In this document: positions 9,918 through 19,242 of the stretch, piece by piece | How positions within the stretch are numbered: the stretch's first letter is position 1 | Layout of the letters: each line of letters opens with the position of its first letter | From: Enterococcus caccae ATCC BAA-1240 | GTDB lineage: Bacteria; Bacillota; Bacilli; Lactobacillales; Enterococcaceae | Assembly (NCBI RefSeq): GCF_000407145.1 | Contig: NZ_KE136472.1 | Span: 1,035,658 to 1,099,657, forward strand | Length of the DNA: 64,000 nucleotides | Reading direction: 5' to 3' | The notes under the pieces: model-generated | Database searches by the model: none | Told to the model about the DNA's origin: nothing | Seen by the model: only the letters and a program-made list of their open reading frames with translations | Translations under genes and position numbers: made by a program

Positions 9918-10370
9918 TTAAAGTTCTTCACCATATACATCATCAACTGTTTGTGTTGGGTCAATCACGATATACAAGCTTTTTGTTTTTTCACTGACTT
10001 TAGTAGATTGATATACATTGTCTAAACCTTCGTCAGTTTTATCTTTATATGGGAAGTAAACAAGGTCTGGTGTACCAGTTTTGTATAGAATTTCCATACG
10101 TTCAATATCTTCATATTTTAAAGCACGAGCGAACATACCTAGTTCTAATCCACCAAGGTTGATATCATGTGTTTGAACGTGATCACCTTCTTGGAAAATT
10201 TCGATTTTAAATCCTTCACATGGGTGGATTTCCATGAATTCGCTTCCGTGAATACGGCCAAAGCTAGTTGTGATTTGTTTAATCCATAAGTCTCCAATAA
10301 AACGGCGACCAATCGTCCATGTTTCACCATTTCTAAAATAAAACTTTAATCCAGTCATTTCTCTACTCAT
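9918..10370 (-). CDS. Conserved hypothetical protein, 150 aa
   Basis: I do not recognise a named family with confidence. The protein is soluble, acidic towards the C-terminus, and has no signal peptide or membrane segment. It opens with a beta-rich part (FYFRNGETWTIGRR, residues 10-23), and a probable second beta-rich half ends in a Tyr/Asp/Val-rich tail (IDPTQTVDDVYGEEL). GGGGACG lies 6 bases before the ATG. It stands alone between two minus-strand transcription units with its own terminator. The even codon use and clean start suggest a real, expressed gene of the Lactobacillales core. Confidence 0.75.
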   Translation of the reverse strand: MSREMTGLKFYFRNGETWTIGRRFIGDLWIKQITTSFGRIHGSEFMEIHPCEGFKIEIFQEGDHVQTHDINLGGLELGMFARALKYEDIERMEILYKTGTPDLVYFPYKDKTDEGLDNVYQSTKVSEKTKSLYIVIDPTQTVDDVYGEEL

Positions 10371-10452
10371 AATATACGTCCCCTTATCTAAAATAATTAC
10401 TACAAAGTTAAGTTTAGCATAACTTTTATCTTAGGTCACACCATTCGCTTTA

Positions 10453-10824
10453 TTACTTAGGATTAGCTAATTTATCTAAAAAAACATCTGTTAAGATAAC
10501 AGCTCTTTGATGGGTCCCTGTAGCTATGGTTTGTCCATTATCAAATGCTTCAAAAGAAAAATTTATCTTCGTTTTTTCTTGCGAATCAACTTTTACTTTG
10601 ACAATGATTTGCGCTCCGACTTTAGAAGGACGCAAATGTTTCGCCTCAATCACTGTACCTACACTTGTTTCTTCTGGCGCTAATTGTTTATGCAAATATT
10701 CTTTTGCTGTATTTTCCACCATTGCAATCATCACTGGTGTAGCTAATACGTCTAAATCTCCAGAACCAATTTCTTTAGCAGTCTCTTTTGCCCCAACAAC
10801 AAACTCTTTTGAAAATTCTTCCAC
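10453..10824 (-). CDS. Thioesterase family protein (hot-dog fold, FlK-like)
   Basis: A 123-aa single-domain hot-dog protein like the fluoroacetyl-CoA thioesterase group: LATPVMIAMVENTA (about residues 28-41) is the Thr/Glu-containing helix, and the conserved central segment KHLRPSKVGAQ follows near 63. It probably hydrolyses an acyl-CoA; the substrate is unknown. The reading frame can begin at GTG 10833, but AGGAG is correctly spaced for the GTG at 10824. It starts 5 bases after the stop of cca, so translation is likely coupled. Confidence 0.75.
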   Translation of the reverse strand: MEEFSKEFVVGAKETAKEIGSGDLDVLATPVMIAMVENTAKEYLHKQLAPEETSVGTVIEAKHLRPSKVGAQIIVKVKVDSQEKTKINFSFEAFDNGQTIATGTHQRAVILTDVFLDKLANPK

Positions 10825-10829
10825 CGCTT

Positions 10830-12041
10830 TCACTCCTCGTCGATTATATCTTTTGCGTAAACAATAAGTAATTCTTTGTCATTTGCGATTTGACCATTCA
10901 CAACAGCCGTTTCAAGCATTTCAATCATATCACCAAGCCATTTCCCTGGTTTTTTATTGAAATAGTCTAACAAATCATTCCCAGTAATAGCAAGTTGTTT
11001 TCTATTATGGATCGGCAAGCTTGAATAACGTTCTTTTGCTTCTTCAAGTTTACTCTTTTGGTCATAATAATACAATAGATTTTCTACTGATAGTACAGCA
11101 TCCAAGCCCAAATTAAATAAATCCATCACTTGCCAGTCTCCTTGAAGACGTTTATTTAATCCAAACACCAATAATTGTACCTCATGGATCATTTGATTCG
11201 ATTGTTTCCAAGATTTAAGAAAAGGTCGAAGTTCATTTTCTTTTAGTCCAATTGAATGTAATAACAACGTCCACGCTTGATTGTCTGTTTCAAGTTGTCT
11301 GTTTGGAAGATCCAAAAAGTTTAGTAATGCTTCGCCATATTGTTTTAATCCTGGGCAATATTGGTAACATTCCGTTTCGACGAATGGTAGTAACGCTGCT
11401 CGTCGATTTTTTCCTAATAAAAGTTTAATAAACTCTACTGCAATTCGTTCTACAGAAATTTTACCTAACAATGAATGGAATTCCGAAATAGCAGATAGTG
11501 TCTCACCTTCAATCGTAAAATCTAACTGACTAGCAAATCTCAACCCACGCATCATCCGTAAGGCATCTTCATGGAACCGTTCTTTAGGATTCCCCACAGC
11601 GCGTATGATTTTTTGCTCTAAATCGAGTGTACCGTCAAATAAATCAATAATTTTGCCATCCACATCCATTGCTAGAGCATTGATTGTAAAATCCCGACGT
11701 TTTAAATCTTCTTTCAACGAACGGACAAAAGTCACTGTATCTGGTCGTCTAAAATCTTGATAGGTTGACTCAGTTCTAAAGGTGGTAATCTCATATTGTT
11801 CCTCACCAACTAACACAAGAACAGTTCCATGCTCTATTCCTACATCGATCGTTCGATTGAAAATTTGTTTAATTTCTTCTGGATAGGCACTAGTTGCAAT
11901 ATCTACATCATGAATCGGCTGATTTAATAAAGCATCCCGTACACTTCCACCGACAAAATAAGCTTCAAATCCATGAGCTTGAATCTCTTGCAGCACCTTA
12001 GCGGCTTTAACAAATTCATCTGGTATTATTTCTAATTTCAT
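10830..12041 (-). CDS. cca: CCA tRNA nucleotidyltransferase
   Basis: Adds or repairs the 3' CCA end of tRNAs. The 403-aa protein has the class II nucleotidyltransferase head with GGSVRDALL near residue 31, the catalytic Asp pair in [11 protein letters not shown] (near 44), and [12 protein letters not shown] (near 114) for nucleotide selection, then the RNA-binding region with [13 protein letters not shown]. The length is typical of Firmicutes. Its ATG overlaps the dapB stop (ATGA), and the thioesterase gene follows 5 bases after its own stop, so it belongs to a mazG-dapB-cca-thioesterase operon. Confidence 0.95.
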   Translation of the reverse strand: MKLEIIPDEFVKAAKVLQEIQAHGFEAYFVGGSVRDALLNQPIHDVDIATSAYPEEIKQIFNRTIDVGIEHGTVLVLVGEEQYEITTFRTESTYQDFRRPDTVTFVRSLKEDLKRRDFTINALAMDVDGKIIDLFDGTLDLEQKIIRAVGNPKERFHEDALRMMRGLRFASQLDFTIEGETLSAISEFHSLLGKISVERIAVEFIKLLLGKNRRAALLPFVETECYQYCPGLKQYGEALLNFLDLPNRQLETDNQAWTLLLHSIGLKENELRPFLKSWKQSNQMIHEVQLLVFGLNKRLQGDWQVMDLFNLGLDAVLSVENLLYYYDQKSKLEEAKERYSSLPIHNRKQLAITGNDLLDYFNKKPGKWLGDMIEMLETAVVNGQIANDKELLIVYAKDIIDEE

Positions 12042-12826
12042 AATAGATTTTCCAAACCATAAACTAATTTATCTAGGTGAACAACTTTTTCACAGCCCAA
12101 CGCAACACCTGTCATAAATGAACTACGATCATACGAATCATGTCTAATCGTCAAGCCCTCGCCAACTCCACCAAATTGAACTTGTTGATGGGCAATCATT
12201 CCCGGCAAACGAACACTATGAATTCTCATTCCTTCAAAATCAGCTCCACGAGCACCTGTTATCAATTCTTTTTCCTCTGGATGACCTTGGATTTTCTTCA
12301 CACGAACTTCACTCATCATTTCCGCTGTTTTGATTGCTGTTCCGCTAGGTGCATCTAATTTATTATCATGGTGTAACTCAATAATTTCTACATCCGGGAA
12401 ATATTCAGCCGCTTTTTGGGCAAACTGCATCATTAAAACTGCACCCACAGCAAAATTAGGAGCAATTAACCCACCAACGTTTAATGTCTTTGAGCGATCA
12501 GTCAGTTCAGCTAATTGCGCTTCAGTTAAGCCCGTTGTGCCAACAACTGGTGAGATTTTGTTTTCTATAGCAAAGTTTGTATTTTCGTAGGCAACTTTTG
12601 GAATTGTAAAATCGATCCAAACATCTGGCTGAACAGAAAGAACTTCTTCTTTTGTCTTGAAAATCGGTACATCGACCGTTGGATATTCTGCTAATTCATT
12701 AAGATTCAGTTTTTCTTCAAATGGATCCAATACACCGACTAACTCAAATTTTTCATGATCTAAAACCATCTTTGTTGCAGTTGCACCCATTTTTCCTTTG
12801 AAGCCTGCGACTACAATTTTAATCAT
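12038..12826 (-). CDS. dapB: 4-hydroxy-tetrahydrodipicolinate reductase
   Basis: Acts in the lysine/diaminopimelate pathway with NAD(P)H. The NAD(P) motif GFKGKMG is near residue 8, and the catalytic and substrate motif [15 protein letters not shown] is near residue 150. The 262-aa length fits the family. I start at the ATG at 12826 because AAAGGATGG is 8 bases upstream; the earlier ATG at 12850 lies before that site. The first codons overlap the 3' end of mazG by 8 bases, and the stop overlaps the cca start. I see no lysine riboswitch near it. Confidence 0.93.
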   Translation of the reverse strand: MIKIVVAGFKGKMGATATKMVLDHEKFELVGVLDPFEEKLNLNELAEYPTVDVPIFKTKEEVLSVQPDVWIDFTIPKVAYENTNFAIENKISPVVGTTGLTEAQLAELTDRSKTLNVGGLIAPNFAVGAVLMMQFAQKAAEYFPDVEIIELHHDNKLDAPSGTAIKTAEMMSEVRVKKIQGHPEEKELITGARGADFEGMRIHSVRLPGMIAHQQVQFGGVGEGLTIRHDSYDRSSFMTGVALGCEKVVHLDKLVYGLENLL

Positions 12827-13166
12827 TTGTTTGCCCATCCTTTCGTTCAAAACGATATTTATCCCGTTGATTGAATTTTTCCATATTTTTTTGAAATGCT
12901 TCTGTTAAATCTATATCTAGAGAATTAGCCATAATCATCGTTACAAACAAAACATCGCCTAATTCTTCTGCAACCGTTTTTGGTTTTTCATCTATCTTTT
13001 TAGGTTTCTCGCCATAATAATGATTGATTTCTCTGGCTAATTCCCCTACTTCTTCCGTTAAACGTGCCATTTGGCTTAATGGAGAAAAATAACCCGTTTT
13101 AAATTGCTGGATATATGTATCCACCTCTTCTTGCATAGAATGCAAAGATTGATTTTCGTCTTTCAT
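12819..13166 (-). CDS. MazG-type nucleotide pyrophosphohydrolase
   Basis: A 115-aa all-alpha NTP pyrophosphatase of the single MazG-domain kind. The metal-binding motif E-E-V-G-E-L-A-R-E (about residues 33-41) and the downstream E-E-L-G-D-V-L (about 64-70) give the expected EExxE and ExxD pattern. It probably cleaves non-canonical or excess NTPs. The reading frame reaches 13304, but AAGGTTGGGG lies just before the ATG at 13166, and the upstream extension is not protein-like. It is the first gene of the mazG-dapB-cca operon and diverges from the YitT gene. Confidence 0.85.
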   Translation of the reverse strand: MKDENQSLHSMQEEVDTYIQQFKTGYFSPLSQMARLTEEVGELAREINHYYGEKPKKIDEKPKTVAEELGDVLFVTMIMANSLDIDLTEAFQKNMEKFNQRDKYRFERKDGQTND

Positions 13167-13325
13167 TTTTACCCCAACCTTTCTATTACATCTTATCAAA
13201 AAGTGTGCAATCTGAAAAGGTTCTACTTGTTGTTTTATAATGAGAATGATAAAGTGAGTACTGGATAAGGGTTGTTTGGCACAAGGACCGATACCTTTGG
13301 CCAATACGTTTTAGGAGTGAACACT

Positions 13326-14219
13326 ATGATTGAAGAAAAAAAGTTTTATGTGAAAGATGTCTTACTGATTTTAGTTGGGACCTGTCTTTATGCATTTGGG
13401 TTAGTAACATTCAATATTGCAAATGATTTAGCCGAAGGTGGTGTGACAGGTATTACCTTGATTTTACGTGCACTTTTTTATATCGATCCAGCTTATTCAA
13501 CTTTGATTATCAATATTCCATTGATTTTGATTGGCGGGAAAATTTTAGGAAAGCATTCATTTTATTATACCATTTTAGGAACCGTATCTCTCTCAGTATT
13601 TCTCTGGCTATGGCAACGATTTCCGATAGAAGTTAATTTAGATCATGATTTATTGATTGCTTCTTTATTGGCTGGGTTGGCAGCTGGTATCGGGAGTGGC
13701 TTGGTTTATCGCGTAGGAGGAACAACTGGCGGAACCGATGTCGTTGCTCGGATTTTAGAAAAAAATTATGGTATCAGCATGGGACGCTCATTACTGATTT
13801 TCGATATTTTAGTCTTGATTTTGTCTTTAAGTTATATTGATGTCAAACGAATGATGTATACTTTGATCGTTTCTTTTGTATTTAGTAAAGTTGTCGATTC
13901 TGTTTTGGATGGGGCTTATGCAGCCAAGGGAATCTTGGTTATTTCAAATCATTCTGAAGATATCGGAGAAGTGATTATGGCATTATTAGAGCGTGGGGTA
14001 ACGTATTTAGATGGCCAAGGTGGTTATTCTCAAATCGATAAAAAAGTGCTTTATGTTGTAGTTAGTCCAAGCGAAATCATTGAAATTAAACGCATTGTTC
14101 ATGAGCTAGATGCAAAAGCCTTTATTTCAGTAATTAATGTTCATGAAGCAATTGGGGAAGGCTTTACCTATGGCCGACCAGCAAAAATGCTTTTCAAAAG
14201 AAAAAAACAGTTTAACTAA
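13326..14219 (+). CDS. YitT family membrane protein (DUF161 plus DUF2179)
   Basis: A 297-aa integral membrane protein. The first two thirds hold about five or six hydrophobic segments (starting VLLILVGTCLYAFGLVTFNI) with the family motif GGVTGITLILR and a second copy-like motif YRVGGTTGGTDVVARIL near residue 135. The last 85 residues form a soluble DUF2179 domain (GVTYLDGQGGYS; VVSPSEIIEI). The function of the family is not established. The start at 13326 is set by AGGAGTG 9 bases upstream; longer frames lack a ribosome site. A perfect TATAAT at 13237-13242 may be its -10 box, and a shared terminator follows. Confidence 0.88.
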   Translation: MIEEKKFYVKDVLLILVGTCLYAFGLVTFNIANDLAEGGVTGITLILRALFYIDPAYSTLIINIPLILIGGKILGKHSFYYTILGTVSLSVFLWLWQRFPIEVNLDHDLLIASLLAGLAAGIGSGLVYRVGGTTGGTDVVARILEKNYGISMGRSLLIFDILVLILSLSYIDVKRMMYTLIVSFVFSKVVDSVLDGAYAAKGILVISNHSEDIGEVIMALLERGVTYLDGQGGYSQIDKKVLYVVVSPSEIIEIKRIVHELDAKAFISVINVHEAIGEGFTYGRPAKMLFKRKKQFN

Positions 14220-14225
14220 ATCTAA

Positions 14226-14272
14226 TAAAAAAGGTAAATTAGCGCAGTGAGAATGCTAATTTACCTTTTTCT
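14226..14272. terminator. Bidirectional terminator between yitT-like gene and reoY
   Basis: AAAAAGGTAAATTAGC and GCTAATTTACCTTTTT form a perfect stem around an 11-base loop, with A/T runs outside on both strands. It can serve both convergent genes. Confidence 0.9.
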
Positions 14273-14808
14273 TATTTTTTTAATCGATTCAACTCATTTG
14301 TCAATTCCAAGAATCCTTCATAATTGTCATCCTCTAAAGCCAAATCGATTTGGTTATACAGTAATTCAATTTTTGCTTTCTGCTCCTCTTGAGCGAAAAA
14401 CTCATTGATACGCTCAACCACTTCCTCACTTACTTGTTCATTCCATCTCGCATAAGGATTATCTTCTAGAATCGATAGATATTGACTATTTTGCCAAGAA
14501 CCATCAAACGCACATTCCACATAAAGAGCTTCTTTCCAGTTCATACGGATTTCGTGAAAAATTTGATCTGTATCAGTAAATTCTTTTCCTGATAAAAACA
14601 ATCGAATCGGCTCATCATCCATTTCTTTTGCCGTTAGTTTCAAGCCTCGAGTTGCTTTATCCGCTTGCTCAATAAAATGAACATTGTTTAAAATAGCCTC
14701 ATGATTGATCAAATAATTTAAAATCCACAATACTTCTCGTTGGCTAAACGAAACATTATTAACTAACCAAACTAAAAATTCCTTTTTATCTGAGACATTG
14801 ACAAACAT
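14272..14808 (-). CDS. reoY: ReoY/YpiB family protein (UPF0302, IDEAL domain)
   Basis: A 178-aa cytosolic protein of the YpiB (UPF0302) family. The N-terminal UPF0302 domain holds FLVWLVNNVSFSQREVLWIL (about residues 11-30); the C-terminus carries an IDEAL-type segment, YNQIDLALEDDNYEGFLELT (about 151-170). In Listeria the homologue ReoY helps ClpCP degrade MurA and so tunes peptidoglycan synthesis (established there). The pairing with a YpiA-like TPR gene immediately upstream, 8 bases away, is the same as in Listeria and Bacillus and supports the assignment. The start has AGGTG 7 bases upstream. Confidence 0.85.
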   Translation of the reverse strand: MFVNVSDKKEFLVWLVNNVSFSQREVLWILNYLINHEAILNNVHFIEQADKATRGLKLTAKEMDDEPIRLFLSGKEFTDTDQIFHEIRMNWKEALYVECAFDGSWQNSQYLSILEDNPYARWNEQVSEEVVERINEFFAQEEQKAKIELLYNQIDLALEDDNYEGFLELTNELNRLKK

Positions 14809-14816
14809 ATAATCAC

Positions 14817-16076
14817 CTATCTTTCTTCAATATCATCTAACAAGGATTGCGCTTCATTATCCCCAGGTTCGTGTTGAAGATAGTGTCGTAATAACTCCTT
14901 AGCCTTTTCAATTTGTCCTTCTTCACGAAGAAAAACAGCATATTCTTTTAAAAATTCAGGTTCATGAGATAACTCTTGATACGCTTGTTCGTAATGTACT
15001 TTGGCTAAATCATACTCTTCTAGTTCATTGTATGCATGAGCTAAATTCCATTCGCCATAAGGGTGCCCTTGTTCTTCCATTTGCTGAACAATATCAATCA
15101 CTTCATCAAATCTATTTTCGTTTAGATACAAATTACTTAATGTTAGTCTTGTTTCGTCTGTTTTTTCGCCTAGCGCTAGCGCTTCTTTTAGTAAAGATTC
15201 CGCTTTTTCTGTATCATGTAGCCGGTAAGCATTTTCTGAGGCTAATTGATATAAATCAACTTGGAAAGGATTTTCCTTAATTCCTTCTGCTAAAATTGTA
15301 CGGGCTTCTTCTAGTTGCTCTTCTTCTTGTAAAGCTTCGCCTAAAGATAAATACAAAGATTGATAATGAGGATTTAACGCTCTCAATTGTTGTAGTAACG
15401 CAATAGCTTTTTGGTTTTCGTGCAATTGTAAATAAGTGAATGCTAATTGAAATAAACGATCGTCTGTCTGCCCTTCCTCCAAAGCATTTTCTAAAAACGG
15501 AATGGCTTCTTCGAAATCACCTAACATACTTTGGCTACTACCAACACGTTCGTTGATCGATACATTGGAGATTTCTGTAACTCCTCCTTCAAGCAACTCT
15601 TGATAAGAAGCAGAAGCTTCTTGAAACTGACCATTTGAAAAATACAACTCGCCTAATGCAAAGTGAATCAACTGCTCTTCTGGCATCAAACGTTGTGCTT
15701 CTTTTAATTTTGCTTCACTGACTTCTGGAATCCCGATCACCTGATATAAATCGGCCGTAACAAGCAGACTTTGTACATAGCTATCACTCTCTTTACTCAC
15801 CTTTTCTAGGTAAACAAATGCATCATCAATCAAATTATTTTCGATGGCAATCTCAGCTAAAGGAATATTCAAACCATCGGCATCTGGAAAAATCATCAAT
15901 AAATGTTCAAAAACTAATTTCGCTTCTTCTAAAAAACCAAGGGACAATAATTCTTCCCCTAACTCAACAAGCGTATCATCGTCATCTTTTCTAATGGCTT
16001 CTGCAAGCATCAATTGTGCTTGAGCCAAATCTTCATCATGTAATGCGTGTAGCATTTTTTCACTATATGTTGTCAT
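14817..16076 (-). CDS. YpiA-like tetratricopeptide repeat protein
   Basis: A 419-aa acidic soluble protein made almost entirely of TPR-like helical repeats; clear units include EQLIHFALGELYFSNGQFQEA, with similar A-x-x-L-x-x-G patterns spaced about 34 residues apart. It probably acts as a scaffold. By synteny it corresponds to Bacillus and Listeria YpiA, upstream of YpiB/ReoY. Its ATG follows 2 bases after the stop of the AroB-like gene and has AGAGGG 6 bases upstream, and reoY follows after 8 bases, so the three genes form one operon. Confidence 0.85.
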   Translation of the reverse strand: MTTYSEKMLHALHDEDLAQAQLMLAEAIRKDDDDTLVELGEELLSLGFLEEAKLVFEHLLMIFPDADGLNIPLAEIAIENNLIDDAFVYLEKVSKESDSYVQSLLVTADLYQVIGIPEVSEAKLKEAQRLMPEEQLIHFALGELYFSNGQFQEASASYQELLEGGVTEISNVSINERVGSSQSMLGDFEEAIPFLENALEEGQTDDRLFQLAFTYLQLHENQKAIALLQQLRALNPHYQSLYLSLGEALQEEEQLEEARTILAEGIKENPFQVDLYQLASENAYRLHDTEKAESLLKEALALGEKTDETRLTLSNLYLNENRFDEVIDIVQQMEEQGHPYGEWNLAHAYNELEEYDLAKVHYEQAYQELSHEPEFLKEYAVFLREEGQIEKAKELLRHYLQHEPGDNEAQSLLDDIEER

Positions 16077-16078
16077 AA

Positions 16079-17125
16079 TTACCCTCTAATTTCTTTTAAA
16101 ATAGTTTTATATTTTTCTACGATCGCTAGTAAGTCCTCTATGGTAGGTTGCTTTATACAATCAATTTCACCTACTTCTTTTAAAAGGGCGGCTTTTTCAC
16201 CACGATCAAGACATTTTACAATCCCTTCCACATAATCACCGACTAAAATTTGTTCAGGAAAATCAACTGGAAAACCTAAATGAATCAACCATATGATAAA
16301 ATTCTTATAATGAAACGAGAGCTGGTTGACCTCTTGAGACCAAAGTAATTGTAATAACATGCCTAAAAAACGTTTCATATGACCAGAAAGTAAATGACCA
16401 TTAGGCGTTTCTAAGAATCCATGTTCAAACAGTTGCCCAAATTGATCGATTGTTTGCCCATCTTTTTCATAATACCGTATCAGTTCATCCAACATACCAT
16501 TAAATGACTGCTGATTCAATCGTGTTGCATCACTGTAGTTTTTAAAGAGCATTCGTAAAAAATCGTGACTACAAACTAAACCACAGCGAATAAAAACCAG
16601 AAAATCAACTAGCTTACCTTCTCCGTGATCAGTCGTTAACGTATGATCATAGAGTATCTTATCTGCAAGAACTACACTTTGTAAAACAGGATGACTCTTC
16701 AATTCTATTTGAACCTCTGCAATCAAGCTCTTACTTAATGATTGAATAGAGAGCGGCAAAAGCCAACAATCAGAGTTTAATACAGATGTTTCATGCAAAA
16801 AATTTGTTAGCTGAACTGCTCCTTCATTTCCAACACCTAAGAAAAGAAAGTGATGTTGTTGATCAAAATCAGCTAAAAATGTCACTAAATTTTCCAATTC
16901 ATCCATATTATTACAATGAGCATCATTTTTACAAATATACCAATCTAATTCTTGTTTGTCATCAAAAAATTGTATCAATTTTTCTGAAAATAAATCATAA
17001 TACCGTTGATTAGTAATTAAAAAAAGATGTTTTGATTCAAATGAAGTCCCTTTAATCTGTGAAGCAAATGTTTCACCATAGATGATTGTTGTCTCTAATT
17101 GATTTTTCTTATAAAGAAGTTCCAT
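16079..17125 (-). CDS. AroB-like protein lacking the active-site residues
   Basis: A 348-aa protein of unclear function. Its order of segments follows dehydroquinate synthase: TTIIYGETFASQI then HLFLITNQRYYDLF (compare [15 protein letters not shown] in the real AroB), FLADF then FLFLGVGNEGAVQLTNF (compare [13 protein letters not shown]), LLPLSIQSLSKSLIAEV (compare [16 protein letters not shown]) and VVLADKILYDHTLTT (compare [12 protein letters not shown]). The GGG and GGKT motifs and the metal-binding Glu/His residues are absent, so it is probably catalytically dead (inference). The start at 17125 is set by GAGGGGTG 6 bases upstream; a frame to 17155 has no such site. It leads the ypiA-reoY operon, which suggests a structural or regulatory role. 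Confidence 0.6.
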   Translation of the reverse strand: MELLYKKNQLETTIIYGETFASQIKGTSFESKHLFLITNQRYYDLFSEKLIQFFDDKQELDWYICKNDAHCNNMDELENLVTFLADFDQQHHFLFLGVGNEGAVQLTNFLHETSVLNSDCWLLPLSIQSLSKSLIAEVQIELKSHPVLQSVVLADKILYDHTLTTDHGEGKLVDFLVFIRCGLVCSHDFLRMLFKNYSDATRLNQQSFNGMLDELIRYYEKDGQTIDQFGQLFEHGFLETPNGHLLSGHMKRFLGMLLQLLWSQEVNQLSFHYKNFIIWLIHLGFPVDFPEQILVGDYVEGIVKCLDRGEKAALLKEVGEIDCIKQPTIEDLLAIVEKYKTILKEIRG

Positions 17126-17493
17126 CAATAACACCCCTCTCTTACATTTTACCATTAGTCAGCGAAAAACAGAAAGAGGGATGATTTTTATTTCTAAAAA
17201 AGCAATGATCCGCAATTAAAGACAATTGTTCTTTTATTTTTCTTAAAGAACGGGCATTATTGATTCATTATTTTAGTATATAAATTCTAATTTGCATAGG
17301 TAAAACTTCTTAATTATTGTTTATACTTAACTTGTTTCAGAAAACGGCTAACTTCTAATGAAAAATAGCGCAATTCTTTAAAAGTTAGTGTTTTAAGAAA
17401 CAGAGTGATTCAGTCTGATTTGAATAATTAGAAGTTTCCATTGTTCATAGTTAAACGAGTTGTTTTAGACATAGCTAATTATTCGTTATCTGT

Positions 17494-17520
17494 TAAGCCA
17501 ATCTGAGAAGATTGGCTTTT
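17494..17520 (+). terminator. Plus-strand terminator without an upstream gene
   Basis: AAGCCAATCT and AGATTGGCTT pair around GAGA-type loop and are followed by six T. No plus-strand gene precedes it for over 3 kb. Confidence 0.75.
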
Positions 17521-17560
17521 TTATTTGCCATCCAATCTATCCCTGCTCAGCCAAGGTACA

Positions 17561-17597
17561 AAAAAACGTCTAAAAGACACAGTCTTTTAAACGCTTT
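17561..17597 (-). terminator. Terminator of the 17644 gene
   Basis: On the minus strand GCGTTTAAAAGAC and GTCTTTTAGACGT pair with wobbles around a three-base loop, followed by a run of T. Confidence 0.8.
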
Positions 17598-17643
17598 TTC
17601 TAAATAAAGTTTAAATATGTTTTAACCACATATGATTTTTTTA

Positions 17644-18459
17644 TCATTTCCATAGAATAGGAATCGTTGCTTCTCCTATAAATGAATAGGAATTATCTCC
17701 ATCTTTTTTTACAGCTGACCAAGAAAATTTCAATTTAGTCGTATCGCTCGTTAAATCTTTCCAAGTCATGATACCATTATCATAGGTGAAATTCGCATCC
17801 GTTGATTTATACTCAACCGTTACTCCATCAAATTGTTTTGACAAAATAACTGGATCTACTAGCTGATATTGATTCATCCCTTTTTTTAATACAACTGTTG
17901 GGTAGAATCGTTCTTCTGATCCTATTCGAACATATTTCAAATTATTTAAAGTATTCAAAACAGATATATCTAAAATTGGTGCCAGAGACTTTTCATCTTG
18001 GTTTTCAAGATTAGTAAGCGTTATGTTTAACTCTTCTAATTTAGCCATTGACTTTAAATAATCAATTGAAAAAGAAGGACTACCCCAATCTTCGAAAGTC
18101 TTAACATTTCCCAAGTGACTAAGTGGTCTAGAATCAACAGCCAGTGTACCATCCATAGCATAATTATCTAGATTACTTAAAAACTGAATTCCTTCTAAGC
18201 TAAATGGACTTGATTCAGAATCCAACAATCCGGTTGCTTTTTTTAAATCATTTTTCTCAAACAAACCATAATTGTTGAATAAGTCATTATTGCCTCGATC
18301 AATCAAATCAAACAATTGGTTTCTTAAAGATGGATCTGGAATATATGCATATGGCTGCATATCTCGACTTTCATCACGATAAGCAGAAGCCTGTGCCCCT
18401 CCAATTAAACTCAACCCGATAATTCCTAATACCCCACAACATTTTATAAACTTTTTCAT
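17644..18459 (-). CDS. Secreted protein, internalin/LRR-like fragment architecture
   Basis: A 271-aa exported protein. The signal peptide (MKKFIKCCGVLGIIGLSLIG, residues 1-20) ends near GGAQASA. The middle has several weak leucine-rich patterns (LEELNITLTNLENQ, LNTLNNLKYVRIG, about residues 144-180), and the last 80 residues look like a beta-sandwich (TVEYKSTDANFTYDNGIMTW). This resembles small internalin-like proteins of Listeria and Enterococcus. There is no LPxTG anchor, so it is probably released or held non-covalently; the signal region has two adjacent Cys but no good lipobox. It stands alone with its own terminator. The exact function is unknown. Confidence 0.6.
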   Translation of the reverse strand: MKKFIKCCGVLGIIGLSLIGGAQASAYRDESRDMQPYAYIPDPSLRNQLFDLIDRGNNDLFNNYGLFEKNDLKKATGLLDSESSPFSLEGIQFLSNLDNYAMDGTLAVDSRPLSHLGNVKTFEDWGSPSFSIDYLKSMAKLEELNITLTNLENQDEKSLAPILDISVLNTLNNLKYVRIGSEERFYPTVVLKKGMNQYQLVDPVILSKQFDGVTVEYKSTDANFTYDNGIMTWKDLTSDTTKLKFSWSAVKKDGDNSYSFIGEATIPILWK

Positions 18460-18679
18460 CTTACCACTCCTAAATATATAGTTGTTTCAAAAAAATCATA
18501 ACATATTTTGCTTTTCGATTATATCTAATTTTGAATATTTAGTTTTCACAATTAATCATTTTTTTCTTTAAATTTGATTAAAAACACTTATATATTATAA
18601 AAGTTAGACCACATCTATTATTAAATAATAAAAATCCCATTTTCTTTCTAGTCATATTTACTAGTTATCTCTGAAATAA
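18460..18679. other. AT-rich intergenic region
   Basis: About 220 bases, very AT-rich, between the secreted-protein gene and the HU terminator. It should contain the promoter of the 17644 gene, but I cannot pick one box pair with confidence. Confidence 0.3.
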
Positions 18680-18712
18680 AGAAAGAACCCTTGACTAATC
18701 AAGGGTTCTAAG
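18680..18712 (-). terminator. Terminator of hup
   Basis: AGAACCCTTGA and TCAAGGGTTCT form an 11-bp perfect stem; a T-rich run interrupted by C follows on the minus strand. Confidence 0.75.
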
Positions 18713-18719
18713 AACTGTC

Positions 18720-18995
18720 TTATTTAACAGCATCTTTCAACGCTTTACCTGGTTTGAACGCAGGTACTTTACTTGCAGCGATTTGAATTTCTTTACCAGT
18801 TTGTGGGTTACGTCCTTTACGAGCCGCACGTTCGCGTACTTCAAAGTTACCAAAACCGATTAATTGAACTTTTTCACCTTTAGCAAGAGATTCTTGGATT
18901 GTTGAAAATACAGCATCCACTGCTGCAGTTGCGTCTTTTTTAGTTAAACCAGTTGAAGATGCAACGTTTTCGATTAATTCTGCTTTATTTGCCAT
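18720..18995 (-). CDS. hup: DNA-binding protein HU
   Basis: A 91-aa histone-like protein of the bacterial nucleoid. The signature [18 protein letters not shown] (about residues 47-64) is the DNA-bending arm, followed by [15 protein letters not shown] at the C-terminus; length and sequence match HU of Firmicutes. The ATG has GGAGGAGGT at a spacing of about 9. The 5' region contains a short stem GATATC/GATATC at 19027-19045, whose role is unknown. It is a single-gene unit between the der gene and the secreted-protein gene, with its own terminator. Confidence 0.95.
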   Translation of the reverse strand: MANKAELIENVASSTGLTKKDATAAVDAVFSTIQESLAKGEKVQLIGFGNFEVRERAARKGRNPQTGKEIQIAASKVPAFKPGKALKDAVK

Positions 18996-19242
18996 GGATT
19001 ATTTCACCTCCTCCACAAGGGATAGGATATCTAAAAGATATCGAATTTACGCTTATTTTTGAGTGGTCCAAAAATCACGTACAAATATTGAATTGGATCA
19101 ATATTCTGTTATCACGATATCATAGGAAGCTTGTAATAGCAAGGTTTTTGATGCGTTTTAACCACTTTTTTCTAAAACTATCATTTTTTTTTATAACTCA
19201 ATGAATTTATTTGTGCATTTGAAAAAAGTGTGGTAAAATGCG

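Larger units (their letters stand above)
17156..17643. other. Intergenic region with two terminators
   Basis: No gene is visible in these 488 bases. It contains a terminator facing the plus strand at 17494-17520 although all neighbouring genes are on the minus strand, a pair CTAACTT/AAGTTAG at about 17349-17388 able to form a weak stem, and the minus-strand terminator of the 17644 gene. A small plus-strand RNA is possible; I find no convincing promoter for it. Confidence 0.4.
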
